A stretch of DNA of 9,598 nucleotides, taken from positions 1 to 9,598 of the forward strand of contig JAITLF010000271.1 of the NCBI GenBank assembly GCA_031278025.1, written 5' to 3'. The notes under the pieces are model-generated. The model had not been told where the DNA came from, made no database searches, and was given only the letters and a program-made list of their open reading frames with translations. The DNA is from Treponema sp. Lineage in GTDB: Bacteria; Spirochaetota; Spirochaetia; Treponematales; Breznakiellaceae. This document shows, in pieces, positions 1 through 5,314 of this stretch. Both the position numbers and the translations under genes were made by a program. Each line of letters opens with the position of its first letter. Positions within the stretch are counted from its first letter, which is position 1.

Positions 1-1
1 G

Positions 2-352
2 GATGAACGCCTCGCGCTCCGGGCGCTGGAAAACCTGGTCAACAACGCCATCCGCTATACGCCCGATGGAACCACGGTCCGGCTTGGCGCGGCATTGGCC
101 GAGAACGCGGTCCGCATAACCATAAGCGACAACGGCCCGGGCATACGCAAAGACGATCTGCCCCATGTTTTCGAGGCGTTTTACCGGGGCAGCTCCTCCC
201 GCCGGGAAGAAGGCATGGGCCTGGGCTTGTCAATCGTAAAATGGGTTGTTGCCTCCCACGGCTGGTCCATAGGGGTTACCTCAGAACAAAACCCCGGGCA
301 TACCGCCTGCGAAACCTGTTTCACCATTACCATCCCCCTGGCAGCACGTTAA
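2..352 (+). CDS. Sensor histidine kinase, C-terminal ATPase domain (5' end outside window)
   Basis: This is the C-terminal catalytic (HATPase_c) domain of a two-component sensor kinase, which binds ATP and phosphorylates a histidine in the missing upstream part. The frame is open from the window edge to TAA at 350-352, giving 116 visible residues. The N box (ENLVNNAIRYTP, residues 10-21), the G1 box (DNGPGI), the F-box region (VFEAFYRGSS) and the G2 box (GMGLGLSIVK) occur in the canonical order. The last strand region is slightly unusual: the common HGG is HGW, and the usual GxGTxF is replaced by a longer GHTACETCF stretch, although the final beta strand (FTITIPL) is present. Sensor domain, membrane segments and cognate regulator lie to the left and cannot be seen. 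The gene is convergent with the oxidoreductase, with only 15 bp between stop codons. Confidence 0.93.
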   Translation, partial: DERLALRALENLVNNAIRYTPDGTTVRLGAALAENAVRITISDNGPGIRKDDLPHVFEAFYRGSSSRREEGMGLGLSIVKWVVASHGWSIGVTSEQNPGHTACETCFTITIPLAAR

Positions 353-367
353 GGAACGGTGCGGTTC

Positions 368-1753
368 CTAAGCCTGCGGGCGGCTTCCCCCTCCGTATCC
401 CTCCATCTGCGCCATATCCCGTTCCGCGAGTTCCGCCATGCTGCCGGCCTTGCCCCAAAGCTCCCCGGCTTTCCGCGCCCAGATGCCGAATCCGGCGGGA
501 TTCTCCGGGAAAGACCGGTAATGCTTGAATATCCTGCCCCCTATACCCGCCGCCGCCATGAGATTGCCCAGAGCCTTCGCGGAAAGCCCGCCTGAAAAAA
601 GCCCGATGAGGAGTTTGACAACCAGATTCCCTTTTCCCTTATCGGCGTCATCCTCAAAGATGATGCTGTGCTGAAATTCGTAATCGTTCTCTTCGGGGGT
701 ACACTGTACCGCCCCGGAAAGCATGGCCAGGTTCCGGGCGAATTCGGCCCCCTGGGACCGCATGTACCGGACGTTCACCTGCCACGTTCCCCCCCGCTCC
801 GGATACGCGCCGGCCTTCATGCACCGGCCAAATTCTTCGGCGGCAATGGCGCAGAGACGCCACGCATAGGGAACCCCCTCGCCGCTCCAGGGGTTGGTGA
901 TACAGGCGGCGTCCCCCAGGACCACAAACCCGTCGGCCACCAAACTGTAGGGAGGCCGGCGGTAAGGCGTACTGCTCTGCTCAATATGGCCGGGTTCGTG
1001 TTCCGGCATCGTTACCCGTTCCGCGAACCGTTTCCAGCAGCGCATCGCATAATCAAAGGAAAGGTTGGCCCCAACCCCCATGATGGCTCCCGCCGGGTCT
1101 AGCTGCGGGGCAAGCCAGGTCTTGTAGTACGGCCAAGTCCGGGTAACGTCAACCGCATCTTGTTTGGGGTTTTTCAGCCTGACGTACTGGAGAACCACGT
1201 AGAATTGATCCCGCGGCCCGGTTACGAAAGTCTCGACCCCGTAATTTTCCGGCAGCCGGGTTCGCACCGCCGCCCCTATCCCCGAAGCATCCGCCGTAAG
1301 CCGGGTCCTGATCCGCAGCTCCGCACCGTTTTGGCGCACGACAGCCCCGCTCAACCGGTTCTTCCCGTCAAAAACCGGACGCTCGTACCCGGCGTTCAAC
1401 AGCAGCTCCGCCCCCTGCGCGATGGCCCAGCCCGCCAGCCGCTTCATCAGGGGCGCCCTTCTCAGGACCAGCACCTCCGCACGGGAGTTCTTGGGCCACC
1501 TGTCCAGGGCGGAGCGGAGTATGCTCCGGTGAAAGGCGGTAACATAGTCCGGGTCCCCCGGCGCCGGCTCCGGCAGGCCGAACTGCCCAAAATACTCCTT
1601 CCCGATATGGATGATATCGTAGCGGCGGCCCAGATCCGCCTCGGACGAGCGGTCGCAGACCAGCGTCTTATACCCCTGCCGGGCCATAAGCCCCGCGAAA
1701 TAAAGCCCCGCCGTACAAGCGCCAACTACCAAAACATCAGTATCCCGTTCCAT
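368..1753 (-). CDS. FAD-dependent oxidoreductase, geranylgeranyl-reductase-like superfamily
   Basis: A 461-residue flavoprotein of the p-hydroxybenzoate hydroxylase / geranylgeranyl reductase fold; the substrate cannot be named. Seen: an N-terminal Rossmann beta-alpha-beta with the dinucleotide loop GACTAG (residues 11-16) ending at CDR; a mid-protein ADASGIG segment (about 154-160) matching the family's ADG motif; and the second FAD signature VLGDAACITNPWSGEGV (about 278-294). The dinucleotide loop deviates from GxGxxG by having Cys at the second Gly. The start is the ATG at 1753, because GGGGAGG lies 6 nt upstream; an in-frame TTG two codons earlier would overlap the normal SD spacing. No signal peptide is evident. 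The gene appears monocistronic, with its own promoter-like sequence upstream. Families of this kind reduce isoprenoid chains, halogenate or hydroxylate; without a clear neighbour any choice would be a guess. Confidence 0.88.
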   Translation of the reverse strand: MERDTDVLVVGACTAGLYFAGLMARQGYKTLVCDRSSEADLGRRYDIIHIGKEYFGQFGLPEPAPGDPDYVTAFHRSILRSALDRWPKNSRAEVLVLRRAPLMKRLAGWAIAQGAELLLNAGYERPVFDGKNRLSGAVVRQNGAELRIRTRLTADASGIGAAVRTRLPENYGVETFVTGPRDQFYVVLQYVRLKNPKQDAVDVTRTWPYYKTWLAPQLDPAGAIMGVGANLSFDYAMRCWKRFAERVTMPEHEPGHIEQSSTPYRRPPYSLVADGFVVLGDAACITNPWSGEGVPYAWRLCAIAAEEFGRCMKAGAYPERGGTWQVNVRYMRSQGAEFARNLAMLSGAVQCTPEENDYEFQHSIIFEDDADKGKGNLVVKLLIGLFSGGLSAKALGNLMAAAGIGGRIFKHYRSFPENPAGFGIWARKAGELWGKAGSMAELAERDMAQMEGYGGGSRPQA

Positions 1754-1759
1754 GATCAA

Positions 1760-1766
1760 CCTCCCC
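1760..1766 (-). promoter_or_regulatory. Shine-Dalgarno deciding the oxidoreductase start
   Basis: On the - strand GGGGAGG is followed by 6 nt and then ATG. This selects the ATG at 1753 over the in-frame TTG at 1759. Confidence 0.8.
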
Positions 1767-1788
1767 GGTAAATGATTTCCGTATGTTC

Positions 1789-1797
1789 AGTATACCA
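1789..1797 (-). promoter_or_regulatory. Extended -10 promoter element for the oxidoreductase
   Basis: Read on the - strand the sequence is TGGTATACT, a TGn extended -10 joined to a good TATACT hexamer. This would start transcription near 1782 and give a leader of about 29 nt with the SD in place. No convincing -35 sits at 16-18 bp; a TTGAAT lies 22 bp upstream. The extended -10 may compensate for this. It is a prediction by eye only. Confidence 0.45.
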
Positions 1798-1880
1798 CGA
1801 GTTCAGTTTTCCGGGTATTCAAGCGGGTGAACCACCGATGCTGATACGAGGAACCCCCGGCGGCTCCCCCCGCAACGCGC
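1798..1880. other. Left flank of the minisatellite, no gene recognised
   Basis: Between the oxidoreductase promoter and the first repeat unit there is only unique sequence that becomes progressively C-rich (runs of CCCCC near 1856 and 1866). I see no SD-preceded start that would drive translation through the array on the + strand. Confidence 0.5.
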
Positions 1881-2279
1881 GGAGACAAGCCCGTAGCACG
1901 CGGAGACAAGCCCGCAGCGCGCGGAGACAAGCCCCCGGCGCGCGGAGACAAGCCCCCGGCGCGCGGAGACAAGCCCGCGGCGCGCGGAGACAATCCCGCG
2001 ATGCGCGGAGACAAGCCCGCGAAGCGCGGAGACAATCCCGCGGGGCGCGGAGTCAAGCCAGCGAAGCGCGGAGACAAGCCCGCGGAGCGCGGAGACAAGC
2101 CCGCGAGGCGCGGAGACAAGCCAGCGGCGCGCGGAGACAAGCCAGCGACGCGCGGAGACAAGCCAGCGCAGCGCGGAGACAAGCCCGCGGCGCGCGGAGA
2201 CAAGCCCGCGATGCGCGGAGACAAGCCCGCGATGCGCGGAGACAAGCCCGCGATGCGCGGAGAGAAGCCTGAGGAAACA
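1881..2279. repeat. 21-bp minisatellite, 19 units in perfect phase
   Basis: The motif GGAGACAAG recurs at 1881, 1902, 1923 and every 21 bp to 2259, with no insertion or deletion in 19 units; the last unit (2259-2279) is degenerate. The consensus is GGAGACAAG, then CCCGCG, then two variable bases, then GCGC. Positions 16-17 of the unit take at least seven dinucleotide states (GC, AT, AA, GG, GA, AG, AC, CA), while the flanking bases are nearly fixed. Positions 9 (G/T) and 12 (C/A) vary occasionally. Units 16-18 are identical, as are 3 and 4, suggesting recent local duplication. Because 21 is divisible by 3 and the unit has no stop, five of the six frames are open throughout and the sixth is open after unit 1, so long ORFs here are not evidence of coding. 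Function is unknown; candidates are a slippage-prone spacer or a protein-binding array. Confidence 0.95.
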
Positions 2280-2326
2280 GGGGACTTACATCACGCCCCG
2301 CTAATCGGGATTTCTTGCCTGATAAG

Positions 2327-2367
2327 AAAAGCCCTCCCCGCGGGGAGGCCCCGGGGGGAGGGCTTTT
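2327..2367. terminator. Bidirectional intrinsic terminator downstream of PFP
   Basis: The left arm 2327-2339 (AAAAGCCCTCCCC) and the right arm 2355-2367 (GGGGAGGGCTTTT) are perfect complements, giving a 13-bp stem with A and T tracts that works in both directions. It lies 57 bp past the phosphofructokinase stop and would also block transcription leaving the minisatellite rightward. The left half contains a competing 16-bp palindrome (2333-2348, CCTCCCCGCGGGGAGG), so two mutually exclusive hairpins are possible. Confidence 0.85.
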
Positions 2368-2423
2368 CGTGCGCCCGGCAAAGGCGGTAACCCGGCGGTA
2401 CGGCTCTTGGCCCGCCGCCAGAG

Positions 2424-4085
2424 TTACGCGTTCGTATGTTCCAGTTGCAAGGTCCGGGTCGGCTGATCGCAGACCTCGCGGGGGCCGAAGTACTGTATAG
2501 CCCCGGGGAAGAGGAAGCTCGTCCGCACCGCCCAGGTATCCCGTGCTGCGGCAAAGGCTTTGAAGGGTTCGCCCTCCAAATCCACCAGGGCCTTCCTGAT
2601 GACCGGCTTCCGGATGCCCTGCCGCTGTTCCATGTTCATCATCATGGTCAGGGGGACGCCGCCGGCTATCCATTGATCCGCCGGAGCGGTCAGGTTCCGC
2701 ACGCTGGAGAGATAACCCGTAAGGCCCGATGCGATGAGCACGAAGGCGCTGAAACCCAGAGCATAGCAGTAGTCGGCGTCGAAGTTGGTGGGAAAGGCGC
2801 AGCGGCCTTCGTAGCCGAAGAAATGCCCCAGGGCGCTGAATTTGCCGTTGTACGCGCCGGCAGCCCCGCGATCCGCCAGGCGTCTTTCCGTCATGACGAT
2901 AAGGAGCTTTTCGGTGTCGATCCGGGACACCTGGACGTTGCCGTGAGGATCCCGGTCCATCAGAAGCTGCCGGGCAATGTCAGGCGGCAGGCTTTGGATA
3001 AGACCGTAAGACGGCCCGGAGAGTTTGGCCTTGAGCCAGGCAAGCTGGTCGTCAAAGGATACGCCGGCAGCGAATTCCTTTTCGTTTTTGGCCATGACAT
3101 CGTTGAGTTCCGCGATAAGCGCCTTCATCTCAGGGATGAATTCTACCAGTCCTTCCGGGATAAGGACCACGCCGAAATTATCGCCCTTTTCCGCCCGGCG
3201 GACCACGGAATCGCAGATCTGATCCACCACCTGGCTCAGGGAGCGTTTCCCGGCCTCAACCTCCTCGGAAATAAGGCAGATGTTGGGCTGGGTTTGGAGG
3301 GCGCATTCCAGGGTGATGTGGCTTGCGGAACGGCCCATGAGTCTGATGAAGTGCCAGTATTTCCTGGCGCTGTTGGCATCCCGCCCGATGTTCCCGATAA
3401 GTTCGCTGTAGGTTTTGACCGCCGTGTCAAAGCCGAAAGACGTTTCGATGTACGTATTTTTCAGGTCCCCGTCTATGGTTTTGGGGCAGCCGATGACCTG
3501 GGTGGACGCCCCCTGGTCCAGAAAGTATTCCGAGAGGAGTGCGGCGTTGGTGTTGGAATCGTCGCCGCCTATGATGACCACCGCGTCCAGTTTGAGCGTC
3601 CGGGCGGTGGCCAGGGCCGCCGCAAACTGTTCCGGCTTTTCAATCTTGGTCCGCCCGGAGCCTATGATGTCGAAGCCCCCGGTATTCCGGTAGCGATCGA
3701 TGATTTCGCCGGTTAATTTCATGGTTTTGTTGTCCGTAAGGCCGCTGGGCCCGCCGAGGAAGCCGTAGAGAACCGAATCGGGATTACCCTTCATGAGGCC
3801 GTCGTAGAGGCCGGCGATGACGTTATGCCCGCCGGGCGCCTGCCCGCCCGACAGGATGACCCCTGCGGTGAGGGGGCGGCGGATTTTATCGTTGCCGCCG
3901 GATACGAATGCGGCTACCGGCTTCCCGTAACTGTGTTTGAACAGCGCTTTAAGTTCTTCCTGATCGGCCAGGGATTCAGTGGGTTCGCCCAGGCTAACCG
4001 CAATGCTGCCTGCGTCCTGAGACAAACTTAAAGGAAGTTTAGGCTGGTACCGGTAACGGGCTTCTTGCAATGCCGAGATATGCAT
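2424..4085 (-). CDS. pfp: PPi-dependent 6-phosphofructokinase, long form
   Basis: Cytoplasmic glycolytic enzyme that interconverts fructose 6-phosphate and fructose 1,6-bisphosphate with pyrophosphate as phosphoryl donor, so the step is reversible and spares ATP. The protein has 553 residues, the usual length of the long PFP subfamily found in spirochaetes and plants. Motifs: GGQAPGGHN (80-88), GSGRTK (143-148), GGDDSN (173-178) and [10 protein letters not shown] (201-210) with the catalytic TIDGD, then [11 protein letters not shown] for the sugar-phosphate site. GGDD in place of the ATP-enzyme GGDG is the classical marker of PPi specificity. The ATG at 4085 has an AAAGGAGA Shine-Dalgarno 7 nt upstream. 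A -35/-10 pair precedes it and a strong terminator follows it, so it is probably monocistronic. It is divergent from the Rpn-type gene. Confidence 0.97.
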   Translation of the reverse strand: MHISALQEARYRYQPKLPLSLSQDAGSIAVSLGEPTESLADQEELKALFKHSYGKPVAAFVSGGNDKIRRPLTAGVILSGGQAPGGHNVIAGLYDGLMKGNPDSVLYGFLGGPSGLTDNKTMKLTGEIIDRYRNTGGFDIIGSGRTKIEKPEQFAAALATARTLKLDAVVIIGGDDSNTNAALLSEYFLDQGASTQVIGCPKTIDGDLKNTYIETSFGFDTAVKTYSELIGNIGRDANSARKYWHFIRLMGRSASHITLECALQTQPNICLISEEVEAGKRSLSQVVDQICDSVVRRAEKGDNFGVVLIPEGLVEFIPEMKALIAELNDVMAKNEKEFAAGVSFDDQLAWLKAKLSGPSYGLIQSLPPDIARQLLMDRDPHGNVQVSRIDTEKLLIVMTERRLADRGAAGAYNGKFSALGHFFGYEGRCAFPTNFDADYCYALGFSAFVLIASGLTGYLSSVRNLTAPADQWIAGGVPLTMMMNMEQRQGIRKPVIRKALVDLEGEPFKAFAAARDTWAVRTSFLFPGAIQYFGPREVCDQPTRTLQLEHTNA

Positions 4086-4132
4086 ACTGAGGTCTCCTTT
4101 AGATGGTTAATAGTTATATACTGAATATGCCC

Positions 4133-4161
4133 ATCATAGTGGGGATAGTGAGATTGGGCAA
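4133..4161 (-). promoter_or_regulatory. Sigma70-type promoter for pfp
   Basis: On the - strand TTGCCC (4156-4161) and TATGAT (4133-4138) are separated by exactly 17 bp. The predicted start near 4126 gives a leader of about 40 nt that contains the SD. A second AT-rich TATATA stretch at 4115-4120 lies closer to the gene but lacks a -35. Confidence 0.5.
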
Positions 4162-4198
4162 GCTTGGGGATTACAGTACCGAGCAGGCCCTTACCGTG

Positions 4199-4228
4199 TT
4201 GATAGCATTCCGCTGTTACTGGTATCCT
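4199..4228 (+). promoter_or_regulatory. Promoter for the Rpn-type gene
   Basis: TTGATA (4199-4204), an 18-bp spacer ending in TGG, and TATCCT (4223-4228) form an extended -10 promoter. Transcription would begin near 4235, only about 13 nt before the ATG at 4248, so the full-length product would have a very short leader with no SD. Confidence 0.5.
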
Positions 4229-4247
4229 TACCGCCAGAAAAATCAGT

Positions 4248-5087
4248 ATGAATCAGCAAACGAACCCTCCCCGCATCCCCTGGCATCCCGCCTTTGTTAC
4301 GGCGCTCAAGCTGGAACTGGAACCCTACAGGGATAAACTCGAATTTATAGCGGAATACCAGCTTACCGCTGAGCCTTTGAAAATAGACGTGCTTATTATC
4401 AAAAAATCCCCGGAAATAATTATCGAAAGAAATATAGCCCGGATATTCAAAGGGGTTAATATACTGGAATACAAAAGCCCGGATGATTATTTCTCCGTGT
4501 ATGACTTCTATAAGGTCTTGAGCTACTCGTATCTGTATGCATCGCTGAACAAGATTTTCCTGGGAAACATGACCGTTACACTTATAGAAACCCACTATCC
4601 CCGGGAACTGTTAAAATACTTTGAAGGGAACAAGAAAAAGGTAAAGGAAACATCTCAAGGGATTTACGGCATCCGGGGGTATTCTCTTACTATCCAGATT
4701 ATAGTAAGCAGGGAGTTGCCGATAGCCGAGAACCTGTGGCTCAAAGGGCTTAGGAAAGACTTGAGTGAGGAATTGGCGGGGGTTATACTGAAGGAAAGCG
4801 GGAAGATTAGGGAGAAAGGGGAGATAGGAGCGTATTTATACGCCATAATAAGTGCGAACCGGGAGACGGTAAGGGAGGTACTAAAGATGAGTGAAGAGAG
4901 AGCGGCATTTGATAGCCTGATGGAAGAAATCGGATTAGCCGCCAAATGGGAACAAGCCGGAGAAGCCAGAGGCGAGGCCAGAGGCGAGGCCAGAGGTGAA
5001 AAAAAGGGTTTAAAAAAAGCCATAGGCTTATTGAAACAAGGGTACACGGTGGAGCAACTCGAACAGATGACGCTTTCATGTGAGTAA
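4248..5087 (+). CDS. Rpn-like PD-(D/E)XK nuclease with intragenic C-terminal product
   Basis: A 279-residue protein with the signature of a PD-(D/E)XK nuclease: Asp47 in KIDVLII, then E74-Y-K76 in ILEYKSP, followed by the helix SVYDFYKVLSYSYLYASL typical of Rpn/transposase_31-like nucleases. The C-terminal third is helical and highly charged, with three EARG tetrapeptides (239-250) followed by a Lys-rich segment and a short terminal helix (GYTVEQLEQM). The ATG at 4248 is the first possible start after the in-frame stop at 4203; no SD precedes it. In contrast, an in-frame ATG at 4887 (Met214) has a perfect SD. The gene is visibly AT-richer than pfp and hemW, consistent with acquisition by transfer. 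In E. coli, Rpn proteins are DNA endonucleases acting in phage defence, inhibited by a separately translated C-terminal domain. Nuclease assignment is firm; equivalence to Rpn is an inference from architecture. Confidence 0.8.
   Translation: MNQQTNPPRIPWHPAFVTALKLELEPYRDKLEFIAEYQLTAEPLKIDVLIIKKSPEIIIERNIARIFKGVNILEYKSPDDYFSVYDFYKVLSYSYLYASLNKIFLGNMTVTLIETHYPRELLKYFEGNKKKVKETSQGIYGIRGYSLTIQIIVSRELPIAENLWLKGLRKDLSEELAGVILKESGKIREKGEIGAYLYAIISANRETVREVLKMSEERAAFDSLMEEIGLAAKWEQAGEARGEARGEARGEKKGLKKAIGLLKQGYTVEQLEQMTLSCE
4874..4879 (+). promoter_or_regulatory. Internal Shine-Dalgarno for the short Rpn product
   Basis: GGAGGT within AAGGGAGGTA, 7 nt before the in-frame ATG at 4887. Six of six core bases match the anti-SD. 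Confidence 0.65.
4887..5087 (+). CDS. Putative internal antitoxin-like short protein (RpnS-like), 66 aa
   Basis: Nested in frame inside the nuclease gene. The ATG at 4887 is preceded by GGAGGT (4874-4879) at a 7-nt spacing, the best SD in this gene and far better than anything before the full-length start. The product would be the C-terminal 66 residues (MSEERAAFDSLMEE... to the shared stop at 5085-5087), entirely helical in appearance, including the three EARG repeats and no nuclease residues. In E. coli Rpn systems the separately translated C-terminal domain (RpnS) dimerises with and blocks the toxic long form, and a helix of variable four-residue repeats sits at that interface. Independent translation here is predicted, not shown. 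Confidence 0.6.
   Translation: MSEERAAFDSLMEEIGLAAKWEQAGEARGEARGEARGEKKGLKKAIGLLKQGYTVEQLEQMTLSCE
4962..4997 (+). repeat. 12-bp tandem repeat, three units, encoding EARG
   Basis: GARGCCAGAGGY repeated three times in frame at codons 239-250 of the nuclease. The unit is 12 bp, so copy-number change alters the helix by four residues without a frameshift. Confidence 0.92.
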
Positions 5088-5314
5088 AAAGATTTTACAC
5101 TACTATTACGGGGCAGAGAATTGATTAAATCCAACTGAGGCTGTTCCAAAAACTGAAGTTTTGGAACAGCCTCAATTGGAACAGCCTCAGATAGAAAATA
5201 GATTTAGATCTGGAAATAGTATATGAAAAGCCATACAAAAAATAAAATTATTGCGTAAATGCTCCAATAACGGAGCGTTGTGTGCCTCCCCGGTGAGCCG
5301 GTAAAATAACGGCA
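5088..5314. other. Intergenic spacer between the Rpn-type gene and hemW
   Basis: This 227-bp spacer contains the inverted repeat listed separately, then AT-rich sequence (about 5190-5260) and a small GCTCC/GGAGC hairpin (5261-5265 with 5272-5276). I cannot pick a confident hemW promoter, and there is no good SD before the hemW ATG. Confidence 0.5.
5136..5189. repeat. Perfect 16-bp inverted repeat plus an extra direct copy
   Basis: The arm 5136-5151 (TGAGGCTGTTCCAAAA) and the arm 5159-5174 (TTTTGGAACAGCCTCA) are perfectly complementary around a 7-nt loop. A second copy of the right arm (TTGGAACAGCCTCA) follows at 5176-5189, 15 bp after the first, so the left arm can pair with either. The same 15-mer GTTTTGGAACAGCCT occurs again at 9168-9182. 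The hairpin lies 48 bp after the Rpn stop and could serve as its terminator, but the repetition elsewhere suggests a dispersed REP/MITE-like element. Confidence 0.85.

Noticed and set aside
1772..2272. ORF on the + strand giving an Arg-rich (ARRQARX)n protein
   Set aside because: There is no SD before the ATG, it starts inside the divergent promoter region, and the open frame follows automatically from a stop-free 21-bp unit. Most differences between units are nonsynonymous in this frame, so nothing indicates selection on a protein.
1881..2279. CRISPR array
   Set aside because: The period is 21 bp with only two variable bases per unit, so there are no spacers; no cas genes are nearby.
2001..2390. 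RGDKPA heptads resembling integrin-binding RGD repeats
   Set aside because: The only ATG lies inside the array, there is no signal peptide or SD, and other frames are equally open. The RGD is a by-product of the GGAGAC sequence.
2053..2673. 206-codon - strand ORF spanning the array and the end of pfp
   Set aside because: It overlaps the pfp coding sequence in another frame and crosses the strong terminator; it is a shadow of the repeat and of pfp.
2436..3716. 426-codon + strand ORF opposite pfp, and similar long antisense ORFs opposite the oxidoreductase and helicase
   Set aside because: These are typical antisense shadows of GC-rich genes. They have no recognisable domains, whereas the opposite strand carries complete motif sets.
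4103..4336. 77-codon + strand ORF upstream of the Rpn-type gene
   Set aside because: It overlaps the nuclease start in another frame, has no SD, and its translation past 4248 is only a frameshifted reading of the nuclease gene. The region is better explained by divergent promoters.
5136..5174. Simple rho-independent terminator for the Rpn-type gene
   Set aside because: Not accepted as the full explanation: there is no T tract after the stem and the core sequence recurs at 9168-9182. It is recorded as a dispersed repeat that may also terminate.
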